From the NCBI GenBank assembly GCA_029667085.1, contig JARUHJ010000001.1, forward strand, positions 992,001 through 1,056,000: a stretch of 64,000 nucleotides of DNA, in the 5' to 3' direction. The notes below the pieces were generated by a model. It saw nothing but the letters and a program-made list of their open reading frames with translations. It was not told the origin of the DNA and ran no database searches. This DNA is from Deltaproteobacteria bacterium IMCC39524 (GTDB taxonomy: Bacteria > Desulfobacterota > Desulfuromonadia > Desulfuromonadales > BM103). Positions 25,711 to 34,279 of this stretch are shown in pieces (positions within the stretch are counted from its first letter, which is position 1; each line of letters begins with the position of its first letter). Made by a program: the position numbers and the translations under genes.

Positions 25711-25856
25711 CCCCCGTGGCGCGTGGCTTGTGGCGCGTGGCGTGAAAAGCAACGAGCAACCAACCATATTGAAATTACTTATATTCTACCACTTGAATCT
25801 TCAGCAGTCAGCCAAAGAAAGCCTCTTCGCGCCGCACGCCACACGCCACGCGCTAC
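25711..25856. repeat. CACGCCACG-type word repeats on both sides of a small gap
   Basis: GTGGCGCGTGGCTTGTGGCG at 25718 and, inverted, CGCACGCCACACGCCACGCG at 25832-25851 flank a ~75-base spacer. The same words (CACACGCCACGAACCACGCG) occur at 7530-7549. This is family H, again an inverted pair at gene ends, here between pyrD and the nucleotidyltransferase. Confidence 0.65.
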
Positions 25857-26798
25857 TCAGAATTTAAGGCTTCCTATCAAATCATGAATATCGTCAATAC
25901 CCTCTGCGACCAGGAACTCCTCGATACCTTCGATGATTGAGATCATGGCCGTCGGGTCGACAAAATTGGCAGTACCCACCTGAACCGCCTTGGCACCGAC
26001 GATCAGGAACTCGAGGGCGTCCATGGCCTTGACAATGCCGCCGATGCCGATAACCGGAACCGAGACGGTCTGTACGACCTGGTGAACCATACGCACGGCA
26101 ACGGGTCGGATCGCAGGGCCGGAGAGGCCACCGGTCATATTGGCGATACGGGGTTTGCGAGTATTCACATCCACCGACATGCCGGTGAGCGTGTTGATGC
26201 AGGCGATGGCATCGGCACCGGCCTCTTCAACCGCACGGGCAACCACGGTGATATCGGTCACGTTGGGGGTCAACTTGACGATCAGGGGCTTTTGCAGGTT
26301 CTTTCGGACCAGGGCAACAACCTCGCTGGCCGCCTTCGGATCGGTACCGAAGACAATGCCCCCCTGCTTGACGTTCGGGCAGGAGATATTCAGCTCCCCG
26401 GCTGCAATCTCCGGAATGTCGTTGAGACGCTTGGCGACCTCACCATACTCTTCGAGGGTGTTGCCGAAGAAGTTGGCGATCACCGGGGTGTTGACGGTGC
26501 GCAGGAAAGGCATCTTGTGCTGGATAAAAGCATCGATGCCAACATTCTGCAGGCCGATGGCGTTGAGCATGCCGCTGACGGTTTCTGCAATACGGGGGGT
26601 CGGGTTGCCGGCCTTCGGCTTAAGGGAAAGTCCCTTGGTGACGATGGCGCCGATCTTCTCCATGTCGATAAAGGGTGTATATTCTTCACCGTAGCCAAAG
26701 GTTCCCGATGCGGGCATAACCGGGTTGCGCAGCTTGATGCCGGCAATCTCCACGGACATGTCGGGCCGTCTAACAATATCTTTCTTTAACTCGCTCAT
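25857..26798 (-). CDS. pyrD: Dihydroorotate dehydrogenase, class 1B catalytic subunit
   Basis: 313 residues, FMN-dependent TIM barrel oxidising dihydroorotate to orotate in pyrimidine synthesis. Visible are MPASGTFGYGEEY, the active-site cysteine in NISCPNVKQGG (class 1B type), KLTPNVTD and the FMN loop GIGGIVKAMDALEF. The start at 26798 overlaps the pyrK stop as TGATG, with a G-rich site 8 bases upstream. Partner of the adjacent pyrK, which allows NAD to be the electron acceptor. Confidence 0.95.
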   Translation of the reverse strand: MSELKKDIVRRPDMSVEIAGIKLRNPVMPASGTFGYGEEYTPFIDMEKIGAIVTKGLSLKPKAGNPTPRIAETVSGMLNAIGLQNVGIDAFIQHKMPFLRTVNTPVIANFFGNTLEEYGEVAKRLNDIPEIAAGELNISCPNVKQGGIVFGTDPKAASEVVALVRKNLQKPLIVKLTPNVTDITVVARAVEEAGADAIACINTLTGMSVDVNTRKPRIANMTGGLSGPAIRPVAVRMVHQVVQTVSVPVIGIGGIVKAMDALEFLIVGAKAVQVGTANFVDPTAMISIIEGIEEFLVAEGIDDIHDLIGSLKF

Positions 26799-27655
26799 CA
26801 GGCGCACCCCCCGCAGTCTTTATCAGTTTTGCCAATAGCACTCCAATCCAGGTACTGCGATTTAAAAACCGGCCCGACCTTGCAGGAGCAGAGATAACTC
26901 GGTTTTTCTTCGGTATGCCCTGCCCCTTTTACGACGCAGCCCAAGCAGGCACCGACACCGCAGGCCATGGACTCTTCCAGTGAGACCTGTAAAGGCGTCT
27001 TGTACTTGACACAGATGTCATGAACCGCAGCGAGCATCGGCATAGGGCCGCAAGTAAAGACCTCTGTCTCTGGATACTTCTGCAGCTTGCGCTCCAGAAC
27101 CTGGGTTACCAGCCCTGCCTCACCGAGACTTCCGTCATCCGTTGAGATGTAGGTTTCTACGCCGAGACGTTCGAATTCAGTGACCGCCAGGATGTCATCA
27201 CGGGTCCGGCCGCCCATCAACAGGCGCACCTTGCAGCCATTGTCAACCAGCTCTCCGGCCAGCATGTAAAGCGGGACCAGGCCGATACCGCCGCCCACCA
27301 GGATTTTCTCGCCTTTCCGTGAGGTGCAATCGAACCCATTGCCTAAGGGCCCCAACAGCTCAACCTTGTCGCCTTCGTGAAGCTCGGCCATGATACTGGT
27401 ACCGCTACCGACAACCTTATAAACGATCTCGACGAATTCCTTCGGCGGCAGGCCATCACAATCGGCGGGTAGAAATCCGGTGCGGAAGATGCCGAAAGGT
27501 CGCCTCAACAGGGGCGGCAGAGAGCGCTGCACACGAAACATGATAAATTGCCCGGCGTGAGCATTCTCGCCAAAGCCGGGAGCCAGGATCTTCATCCGGA
27601 AATAACCGGGCGAAATCTCCTGGTTGGAAATAATCTTGGTCCTGTAATTTTTCAT
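26798..27655 (-). CDS. pyrK: Dihydroorotate dehydrogenase electron-transfer subunit
   Basis: 285 residues of the ferredoxin-reductase type. An FAD-binding barrel (PLLRRPFGIF), an NAD-binding part (LVGGGIGLVPLYML, CGPMPMLAAV) and a C-terminal 2Fe-2S cluster with CGVGACLGC plus a later cysteine (LCSCKVGP). It passes electrons from PyrD to NAD. Translationally coupled to pyrD. Confidence 0.94.
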   Translation of the reverse strand: MKNYRTKIISNQEISPGYFRMKILAPGFGENAHAGQFIMFRVQRSLPPLLRRPFGIFRTGFLPADCDGLPPKEFVEIVYKVVGSGTSIMAELHEGDKVELLGPLGNGFDCTSRKGEKILVGGGIGLVPLYMLAGELVDNGCKVRLLMGGRTRDDILAVTEFERLGVETYISTDDGSLGEAGLVTQVLERKLQKYPETEVFTCGPMPMLAAVHDICVKYKTPLQVSLEESMACGVGACLGCVVKGAGHTEEKPSYLCSCKVGPVFKSQYLDWSAIGKTDKDCGGCA

Positions 27656-27703
27656 AAAGGCCTATTCTCCTGAAGTTTCAAAATCAACAACTTAAAAAAT
27701 TAT

Positions 27704-27803
27704 TTAACGCAGAGGCGCAAAGACGCAGAGGAAAACCTCTTAACTTCCTAACAAAGCGCTTCAAACCCATATCTTTACTCTGCTTCTCCGCGCCTTAGCG
27801 TTG
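27704..27803. repeat. Family D inverted repeat (CGCAAAGACGCAGAG type)
   Basis: Left arm TTAACGCAGAGGCGCAAAGA (27704) and right arm CTGCTTCTCCGCGCCTTAGC ending near 27803, with a ~50-base spacer, between rimI and pyrK. Confidence 0.75.
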
Positions 27804-27821
27804 AGAAAAGTAGACAAGGCA

Positions 27822-28289
27822 TCATAGTCGGTAAGTCATAAGCAGTGCATCTTCACCATCGGGGTAATAAGAGGGGCGAGTCCCGTCAATGGTAAAACCG
27901 AAACGCTCGTAAAGCCTTATGGCCGGTTTATTGGTCAGGCGAACCTCAAGGCAGACAGAGGTTAGCCCCTCTTTCTGGCTTCGTTCGATGGCATGAGCTA
28001 GCAGCGCGGCCGCGATCCCCCGTCGACGCATCTGCGGCAAGGTCGCCAGATTCTGGATCTGCAATTCTCCGGCAATCAGCCAACTACACAAAAAACCCGC
28101 CAACTGCTCCCCGTGCCAGTAGAGATCGATGGTTGCAACCCTGGACTCAAGTTCATCGACAAAATGCCGCTCACTCCAGGGATCAGACTGACTGGCACAC
28201 TCGAGCTGATGCACGGCAGCCAGATCCTTAAGCTGCATCGTCACGATTCTGTCGCCGATGGGTAAAGTGGTCATTTGATCGATTTGCAT
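27822..28289 (-). CDS. rimI: Ribosomal-protein-alanine N-acetyltransferase (GNAT)
   Basis: 155 residues with a GNAT fold. The acetyl-CoA loop is QMRRRGIAAALLAHA, followed by SVCLEVRLTNKPAIRLYERFGF, which is the RimI signature. WSERHFVDELES near residue 40 also fits. It acetylates S18 or other N-termini. The start at 28289 is taken for length; an ATG at 28274 lacks a ribosome site. Confidence 0.9.
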   Translation of the reverse strand: MQIDQMTTLPIGDRIVTMQLKDLAAVHQLECASQSDPWSERHFVDELESRVATIDLYWHGEQLAGFLCSWLIAGELQIQNLATLPQMRRRGIAAALLAHAIERSQKEGLTSVCLEVRLTNKPAIRLYERFGFTIDGTRPSYYPDGEDALLMTYRL

Positions 28290-28298
28290 GAAGAACCC

Positions 28299-28376
28299 AA
28301 AAAGGCTTTAAGGTTTTAAGGCTATAATGCTTTAAAGATTTTCAACATTACAGCTCTATAGCCCTACAGCTTACAG
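28299..28376. repeat. Inverted repeat of AAGGCTATAATGCTTTAA type
   Basis: Left arm AGGCTTTAAGGTTTTAAGGC then TATAATGCTTTAAAG; right arm ACAGCTCTATAGCCCTACAG. Imperfectly inverted, same architecture as the other families; the only copy seen in this window. Confidence 0.5.
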
Positions 28377-28445
28377 CGGCCTATGATATGTCACCTCTGT
28401 CGGCCTGTAAAGAGGGAGATTACTGCCGTTTTTCAAGGTTTGCAA

Positions 28446-28474
28446 TTGACAACCTGAGGGCAGTGTTTTATTTA
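28446..28474 (+). promoter_or_regulatory. Sigma-70-type promoter for purM
   Basis: TTGACA (28446-28451), 17-base spacer, TATTTA (28469-28474). Transcription would begin near 28481, leaving a short leader before the start at 28508. Confidence 0.75.
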
Positions 28475-28507
28475 TTGTGGCTACCCTTCAATATGAGGAG
28501 AACAACC

Positions 28508-29557
28508 TTGTCTGATCGTTCCAGTATGACCTATAAAGGCGCCGGCGTAGATATCGAAGCCGGTAATCGTTTTGTCGACATCATCAAGCCCCTGGTCAAG
28601 TCGACCATCCGCCCCGAAGTTCTCACCGACATCGGTGGCTTCGGCGGTCTCTTTGCCTTGAACAAGGACAAATACAAGTCCCCTGTTCTGGTTTCCTCGA
28701 CAGACGGAGTCGGCACCAAGTTGAAGCTGGCGTTCGAACTTGATCGTCACAACACGGTCGGCATTGACCTGGTCGCCATGTGCGTGAACGACATCATCGT
28801 ACAGGGCGCTGAGCCGCTGTTCTTCCTCGACTACCTGGGAACAGGCATGTTGGCTCCGGAAAAAGCGGCCGAGGTCGTTGAAGGCATCGCAGAGGGCTGC
28901 CGGCAGGCCGGTTGTGCCCTGATCGGTGGCGAGACAGCCGAGATGCCCGGTTTCTACAGCGAAGGCGAATACGATCTGGCTGGCTTTACGGTTGGCGTGG
29001 TCGATCGCGACGCAATCATCGACGGTTCGACCATTCAGGATGGTGAAGCGATCATCGGCATTGCCTCAAACGGCTTGCATTCGAACGGCTTCTCACTGGC
29101 CCGGCGAATCGCCACGGAGCGTTTGCAAGGAGGTCTCGAGACCGTCCTGCCCGGGATGGACGAATCCCTCGGTGACGCCATGCTGCGCCCGACCAGAATT
29201 TACGTTAAATCAATCCTCAACCTGCTGCGTGACTTTGAGATCCACGGCATGGCCCACATCACGGGTGGCGGCTTGCTTGAGAATGTGCCTCGCATCCTGC
29301 CTCGCCACTGTAAAGCAGTTATCAAAAAGGACTCCTGGCCCAAGCTGCCCCTTTTCGAGCTGCTGCGTGAAGCCGGCAACATCGAAGAGCAAGAGATGTT
29401 CCGTACCTTCAACTACGGTATCGGCATGGTTCTCGTGGTGCCGAAAGATTCCGCTGACGACATTATCTCCCGTCTGAAAGGTCTCAACGAAGAAGCCTAT
29501 ATCATCGGCGAAATTGACACCTGTAAAGGCGAGTGCAATCAGGTGGATCTGGTTTAG
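28508..29557 (+). CDS. purM: Phosphoribosylformylglycinamidine cyclo-ligase (AIR synthetase)
   Basis: 349 residues; closes the imidazole ring of purines with ATP. Family motifs: YKGAGVDIEAGN, STDGVGTKLKLAF, GGETAEMPGFY, AHITGGGLLENVPR and FNYGIGMVLVV. I choose the TTG at 28508, seven bases after AGGAG; it gives the common N-terminus SDRSSMTYKGAGVDI. An upstream frame to 28388 would run through the promoter and is rejected. First gene of a purM-purN pair. Confidence 0.95.
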   Translation: MSDRSSMTYKGAGVDIEAGNRFVDIIKPLVKSTIRPEVLTDIGGFGGLFALNKDKYKSPVLVSSTDGVGTKLKLAFELDRHNTVGIDLVAMCVNDIIVQGAEPLFFLDYLGTGMLAPEKAAEVVEGIAEGCRQAGCALIGGETAEMPGFYSEGEYDLAGFTVGVVDRDAIIDGSTIQDGEAIIGIASNGLHSNGFSLARRIATERLQGGLETVLPGMDESLGDAMLRPTRIYVKSILNLLRDFEIHGMAHITGGGLLENVPRILPRHCKAVIKKDSWPKLPLFELLREAGNIEEQEMFRTFNYGIGMVLVVPKDSADDIISRLKGLNEEAYIIGEIDTCKGECNQVDLV

Positions 29558-29690
29558 GATCGGGGGCTGGGGACTGGGGATCAGGGGCTGGCCTCTGTAA
29601 ACACATGGAATGCCCAGTGCCCGTAAAAAACAACGAGATCTTTATTTTTCTCAAGTCACTGGTCGCTAGTCACTAGTCACAGTCTTACCC
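29558..29690. repeat. Low-complexity word repeats between purM and purN
   Basis: GGGGGCTGGGGACTGGGG at 29563 (related in inverse to 5411-5465), followed by CACTGGTCGCTAGTCACTAG at 29658. No gene. Confidence 0.5.
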
Positions 29691-29702
29691 TGGAGAAGCT
29701 CC

Positions 29703-30365
29703 ATGTCTAAATTATTGCGTATCGGTGTTCTGGCCTCGGGTGGCGGCACAAACCTGCAAGCGATCATCGATCGTTGCATGGACGGCAGCCTTGCTGCCGA
29801 GATCGCTGTTGTCATCGCTAACAATCCCGGCGCCGGCGCCCTGGAACGTGCAAAAAATGCCGGGGTACCAACTCTCTGCATCAATCATCGAGATTTTTCC
29901 CGACGTGAGGACTTTGACAGTGCCGTCGTCAAGGCACTGCAGGACGCTGGAGTCGAACTTGTTGTTCTGGCAGGCTTTATGCGCATCATCACCCAGACCT
30001 TTATCGATGCCTTCCCGGAGCGTATTATCAACATTCATCCGGCCCTGCTACCGGCTTTTCCGGGCTTACATGTTCAGCAGCAGGCCCTCGATTACGGGGC
30101 ACGCTTTTCCGGCTGCACAGTGCATCTCGTCGATGGCGGCGTTGATACAGGCCCCATCATCATGCAAGCCGTCGTACCGATTCTTGCCGATGATGATGCC
30201 GACACCCTTGCTGCGCGCATTCTTGAACAGGAGCACCGAATTTACCCTCGCGCCATCCAGCTGATCGCCGAAGGTCGTGTCCACATCAATGGCCGGCAGG
30301 TAAAGATCGACCTGGATGGCGTTGTTGAGACAACCGCCCTGGTCAACCCTGCCGTCGCAGACTGA
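29703..30365 (+). CDS. purN: Phosphoribosylglycinamide formyltransferase
   Basis: 220 residues; transfers formyl from 10-formyl-tetrahydrofolate to GAR. Motifs: IGVLASGGGTNLQAIID, AGFMRIITQTF, INIHPALLPAFPGLH (catalytic asparagine and histidine) and GCTVHLVDGGVDTGPI (catalytic aspartate). GGAGAAGCTCC precedes the ATG. Follows purM with a ~145-base gap. Confidence 0.95.
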   Translation: MSKLLRIGVLASGGGTNLQAIIDRCMDGSLAAEIAVVIANNPGAGALERAKNAGVPTLCINHRDFSRREDFDSAVVKALQDAGVELVVLAGFMRIITQTFIDAFPERIINIHPALLPAFPGLHVQQQALDYGARFSGCTVHLVDGGVDTGPIIMQAVVPILADDDADTLAARILEQEHRIYPRAIQLIAEGRVHINGRQVKIDLDGVVETTALVNPAVAD

Positions 30366-30373
30366 TTGTTCCA

Positions 30374-30853
30374 ATGGATAAAAAAGAGAGTCCCAAAACA
30401 AACGGTGAAACTATCCTGGTCAGCGCCTGCCTGCTCGGATTGCCGACCCGCTATGACGGCAAGTCCAAACGTTCTCAGCAGGTTCTCGAGTACCTGCAAG
30501 GTGAAAACTTAACGCCAATTCCGGTCTGCCCGGAGCAACTCGCCGGCATGACAACCCCCAGAGACAAGACATTTTTCCTGTCAGGTGACGGCCGGGCCGT
30601 TCTCGCCGGCAAGGGTGAAGCTGTTTCGGAGAATGGCCTGTCTATGAATGCCGTTTTCTGCCATGGCGCAAAACTGACCCTGGAGATTGCCCGTCTAAGC
30701 AGCTGCCGCAGGGCGCTACTGAAAGAGGGCAGCCCTTCATGTGGTGTACACAGGGTTTACCTGGGAGAAGACAAGGTTGCCGGCGTGGGTGTCACCAGTG
30801 CACTGCTGATAAACTCCGGTTTGGACGTTATCTCGGAAGAAGACCTCAAATAA
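30374..30853 (+). CDS. DUF523 domain protein
   Basis: 159 residues. Starts ILVSACLLGLPTRYDGKSK, contains VCPEQLAGM, RDKTFFLSGDG and LLKEGSPSCGVHRVY, the cysteine-containing signatures of DUF523. Function is not established; the conserved cysteines suggest metal binding. It begins eight bases after purN and lacks its own ribosome site, so it is likely co-translated with purN. Confidence 0.88.
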   Translation: MDKKESPKTNGETILVSACLLGLPTRYDGKSKRSQQVLEYLQGENLTPIPVCPEQLAGMTTPRDKTFFLSGDGRAVLAGKGEAVSENGLSMNAVFCHGAKLTLEIARLSSCRRALLKEGSPSCGVHRVYLGEDKVAGVGVTSALLINSGLDVISEEDLK

Positions 30854-30903
30854 CCGTAGACTGAACATCTATGGGGCCTGCCCCCATCTTAAGCGGTCAT
30901 ACA

Positions 30904-31012
30904 TTAACGCAAAGACGCAAAGTTTAAAGAAAGACGCCAAGAGAACCATAGCTTTTATCACTGGCTTAACCCTTTGCGCCTTTCTTGGTTTTCTTTGCGC
31001 CTTTGCGTTACG
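30904..31012. repeat. Family D inverted repeat (CGCAAAGACGCAAAG)
   Basis: Left arm TTAACGCAAAGACGCAAAG and AAGACGCCAAGAG (30904-30943), right arm CTTTGCGCCTTTCTTGG and TTTGCGCCTTTGCGTTA (30968-31012). One of the best-preserved copies. Confidence 0.82.
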
Positions 31013-31071
31013 CTTTTGAATAAAAAAATTGTCTCCACAATAACAATAACGAATCGAACCTTAACAACATC

Positions 31072-32331
31072 ATGAGCAGCAAACACTACGACATAGTCAT
31101 CATCGGCGGATCCGTTGCCGCCCGTATTGCAGCAGCGCTCCTCGCCAAGCAAGGCAACAGGGTGCTTTTTTTACGCAATCAGGAAGCCAAAGCACCGGCC
31201 TGGTTCCATTCCTCGCTCTTTCTGGAGAAACTGCTCGGAGTGCTGGGTGGACGCGCCTGCTTTGTCGCACAGCAGCCGATTCAGGTCATCTCTGAGAAAG
31301 CCAGAGTCACCTTGAGCAGCGACGTTCAACTCGAGGATGAATTATGCAGAGAGTTCGGCGCTGACGGGAAAGCCGTCAATCAATGGCTTGAAGAGCTCCG
31401 GCTTCAGGGCATTAAGCTGGAGGAGTTTTTCTGGGAGATTGGTGGCTTGCCATGGCCGTCCCTGAAAGCAAAGGGTCGTTTTAAACTCCTCAGCCTGAAA
31501 CGTCGCATTAACTGGCAAGAGTTGGAAGTACCGGTATCTCAAAGCATGGAGAAGTTTAGCGGGGCGGCAAAATGCTTTTTGACCGACCTCCTTCAAGGTC
31601 TCTCCTCCACCAGGATCACGCAGCTTTCTTATTCCAGGGCGGCCATGCTCTGGGCTCAGACATTGCGCCCGGAGAATCTTAAGGAGCCTGATTTCAGCGA
31701 AATGCTGAACAAGCGGTTTGAGCAGTTTCATGGAGCAAAGGGTCAAATCGACGACCTGAAGTCGCTTGATTACAACGGTTCCAAATGGACAGGGGGTGTA
31801 TTCAAGTCGGGCGGGGCCTTTACGGCAGACAACTTCCTGCTTGGCGACAAACGATGGATCGACAAGTTTGCGCCCCTGGAGAGGAGCAGACTTCCCCTGC
31901 CTGAGCCTCCTGCTGTGTACCGTACCAGCAACCTGGCTGGTCAGCTATCACCTCTCCTTGCCAGTCGCGTTATCTGCGGTGGAGAACTACCGATGCGCAT
32001 GGCAATAGAGGAACACGAAGAGGAGTTACGTGGTCTGATTGTTAGTGATGCCAGGTCATCAGAATCCCTGGTTCGTCTTCAGATGGAGACAATTCTGCCT
32101 TTTGCAAAATACCGCCTTTCTGAAGGCTCTCTTCCTCTTGAAGCAGAAATAAACGACAAATCAGATTGTGCCGTAAAACCTTTAGCAAGGCTGCCGATCA
32201 GAATAGACAAGAATCTTTATTGTGCAGATCGTACCGTGCTTCTGCCGGAGATGGGCGCTGCAGGTGCAGCTTTACTGGGCTGGACGCTCGCCAAAAACCT
32301 TGGAGAAAGAAATGACAAGACCAAAGCTTGA
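31072..32331 (+). CDS. FAD/NAD(P)-binding protein of unknown role
   Basis: 419 residues. The N-terminus DIVIIGGSVAARIAAALLAK is a dinucleotide-binding Rossmann motif, and the C-terminus (LYCADRTVLLPEMGAAGAAL) looks like the closing FAD contact of glutathione-reductase/phytoene-desaturase-type flavoproteins. The middle ~300 residues are not recognised and no redox CxxC is seen. Oxidoreductase activity is inference. No clear ribosome site precedes the ATG. It lies after a family D repeat and ~70 bases before rpmB, which has its own promoter. Confidence 0.7.
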   Translation: MSSKHYDIVIIGGSVAARIAAALLAKQGNRVLFLRNQEAKAPAWFHSSLFLEKLLGVLGGRACFVAQQPIQVISEKARVTLSSDVQLEDELCREFGADGKAVNQWLEELRLQGIKLEEFFWEIGGLPWPSLKAKGRFKLLSLKRRINWQELEVPVSQSMEKFSGAAKCFLTDLLQGLSSTRITQLSYSRAAMLWAQTLRPENLKEPDFSEMLNKRFEQFHGAKGQIDDLKSLDYNGSKWTGGVFKSGGAFTADNFLLGDKRWIDKFAPLERSRLPLPEPPAVYRTSNLAGQLSPLLASRVICGGELPMRMAIEEHEEELRGLIVSDARSSESLVRLQMETILPFAKYRLSEGSLPLEAEINDKSDCAVKPLARLPIRIDKNLYCADRTVLLPEMGAAGAALLGWTLAKNLGERNDKTKA

Positions 32332-32340
32332 GAAAACCCC

Positions 32341-32369
32341 TTGCAAAACCCCCTTAACCATGCTAGAAG
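32341..32369 (+). promoter_or_regulatory. Sigma-70-type promoter for rpmB
   Basis: TTGCAA (32341-32346), 17-base spacer, TAGAAG (32364-32369), with AGGAGG before the start at 32402. Confidence 0.55.
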
Positions 32370-32401
32370 ATTCCGTTCAGAACAAATAGGAGGAACAAAC
32401 A

Positions 32402-32593
32402 ATGGCGAACGTATGTGATGTCTGTGGGAAGAAATCGATGACTGGCTGTAATGTCAGCCATGCGCATAATAAAACCAAGAAGGTCTTCAAGCCGAACCTG
32501 CAGAAGGTACGTGCCGTCCAGAATGGTTCCGTGCGCAGCATGAAAGTTTGTACGCGCTGCATTCGATCAGGGGCTATCCAGAAAGCCAGCTGA
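32402..32593 (+). CDS. rpmB: 50S ribosomal protein L28
   Basis: 63 residues. [20 protein letters not shown] and TRCIRSG are typical of L28. Cysteines are arranged CDVC...CTRC, the zinc-binding form. Single-gene unit with its own promoter and terminator. Confidence 0.96.
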   Translation: MANVCDVCGKKSMTGCNVSHAHNKTKKVFKPNLQKVRAVQNGSVRSMKVCTRCIRSGAIQKAS

Positions 32594-32613
32594 TCTGATT
32601 ATTGCGAAAAGAC

Positions 32614-32648
32614 AAAGGGGCCTCCTGTTTCAGGGTGCCCCTTTTTTT
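32614..32648 (+). terminator. Rho-independent terminator after rpmB
   Basis: AAAGGGGC (32614-32621) pairs with GCCCCTTT (32637-32644), with an inner CCTG/CAGG, followed by a run of T. Confidence 0.88.
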
Positions 32649-32688
32649 CGTTTTCACCTTATGAAAAGAACAGCAACGCTCATGCCCT

Positions 32689-34152
32689 TTATGGATTGAT
32701 CGGAAGAGTAAAAGTTACTGTCGTCCCCTCACCAAGACAACTTTTGACAACTATTTCACCGCCATGGTCTTCAATAATCTGCTTTACAATGCCCATCCCC
32801 AAACCCAGGCCATGGGTCTTGGCATCATCAGCCTCGCCACGATAGAAACGGTCAAAAACATTATCCACCAGCTCAGGTGACATCCCCTGTCCCTGATCAA
32901 CGATCGCAAAGGAAACGGTTTCCGGAGCTGTCGTGGTCTGAATTTCTATCGCCCCTCCCTGGGGTGAATATTTTATGGCGTTACTCAACAAGTTGTACAA
33001 GACCTGGGTTATGCGACCCGGATCAAACCAGCACCTTTCGGGCAAAGGGTTCGTGTGAACAACAGTGATTCCATGCCGTTCGTTTTTCACCCTTAAAGAA
33101 CCAACAACTTTTTCGATCACCTCATTCAGCTGCGCTTCCTTTAACACGACACCCAATGAACGCCCGATTTGAATACGGCCGACATCGAGCAAATCGTCCA
33201 CCAATCGATTGAGAATCTCCGCGTTGCTTTGAATGATGGAGAGGTACTCTTGCTTCTGCTCTTCCTCTAGAGGGAGCCCGGCCTTGTTTTCTAGTAATTC
33301 AGAGTAACCGACGATGGCAATCAGAGGGGTGCGTAGTTCATGCGCAGCAGTGGAGATAAAAGCGGTCTTGGCCTGGTCAAGCTTGAGCAGCGCAGCTTCG
33401 GCTTTTCTCTGTTCTGTGACATCCTGGACGATACTCAGTATCCTCACCTCACCACCGAAAGCGACGGCCCGACTGGAAACCAGACAGGTCATTGGCCGAC
33501 CGCCCTTACCGTAAAACTGGCTTTCCAGATTATCTATGAAACCAAACGTCTGAATGGCTGAAACCATGCGCTCACGATCCTTGGGTACTTGCCAGAAACC
33601 GAGCTCCTGCGCCGTACGGCCAACAACTTCTTCCATTGTGAAATCTGTATGTTCGGTAAATGCCGGGTTGACCATATGGACAACACCATCCGTTGAGGTG
33701 ATGATCGTTGCAACCGGATTGGTTTGAAAAAAATCACGAAACAGTTTTTCACTTTGCTGAAGGGCCTCTTCCGTCTCTTTACGTTCGGTTATATCCAACC
33801 ATGAGCCGATGACTTCCAGCGGTTGACCTGATGCATCACGAACCAGTCGAAGCTCATCGAGGACCCAGAGGTACTCACCATCGTCTTTGCGCAAACGGTA
33901 CTCATGTTTATGAAAACCGTTCGCAGCAATCCTGGCGTAATCGTCAAAAACACATTCAACATCATCGGGGTGGATCAGGTCTCGCCAGAAGTCTGGATTG
34001 CGCAGGCAAATCTTTGTGTCGAAGCCAAAGTGTGAAGTGAGGTTTTCGCTGATAAAGGTCAGATAGAAGGGTTCACCAACGCGACCGGCATAGATAATCG
34101 CAGGCGAGAGCGAGAGGATATGGCTGATTCTTTGATTCAAAGGATCTTGCAT
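32689..34152 (-). CDS. PAS-domain sensor histidine kinase
   Basis: 487 residues, no membrane segments, so probably cytoplasmic. Two PAS domains (about 10-125 and 135-255; the first with a PAC-like YRLRKDDGEYLWV), then the HisKA dimerisation domain with the phospho-histidine in AAHELRTPLIAIVGYSE, and an HATPase domain with N-box LLSNAIKYSPQG, DQGQGM and HGLGLGMGIV. No response regulator gene is adjacent, so it is an orphan kinase; the signal is unknown. Confidence 0.9.
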   Translation of the reverse strand: MQDPLNQRISHILSLSPAIIYAGRVGEPFYLTFISENLTSHFGFDTKICLRNPDFWRDLIHPDDVECVFDDYARIAANGFHKHEYRLRKDDGEYLWVLDELRLVRDASGQPLEVIGSWLDITERKETEEALQQSEKLFRDFFQTNPVATIITSTDGVVHMVNPAFTEHTDFTMEEVVGRTAQELGFWQVPKDRERMVSAIQTFGFIDNLESQFYGKGGRPMTCLVSSRAVAFGGEVRILSIVQDVTEQRKAEAALLKLDQAKTAFISTAAHELRTPLIAIVGYSELLENKAGLPLEEEQKQEYLSIIQSNAEILNRLVDDLLDVGRIQIGRSLGVVLKEAQLNEVIEKVVGSLRVKNERHGITVVHTNPLPERCWFDPGRITQVLYNLLSNAIKYSPQGGAIEIQTTTAPETVSFAIVDQGQGMSPELVDNVFDRFYRGEADDAKTHGLGLGMGIVKQIIEDHGGEIVVKSCLGEGTTVTFTLPINP

Positions 34153-34279
34153 CTAAGCCCCATTGAAAAATGAGCTAAAGGCTAACCAAAACAAGCAATC
34201 GTTTCTGACAAGTGCTTTTGTGATGGCAACATAATAACAGGACAAAGCCATTGTGCAGAGCAGCAACAAAAGTTCATGA

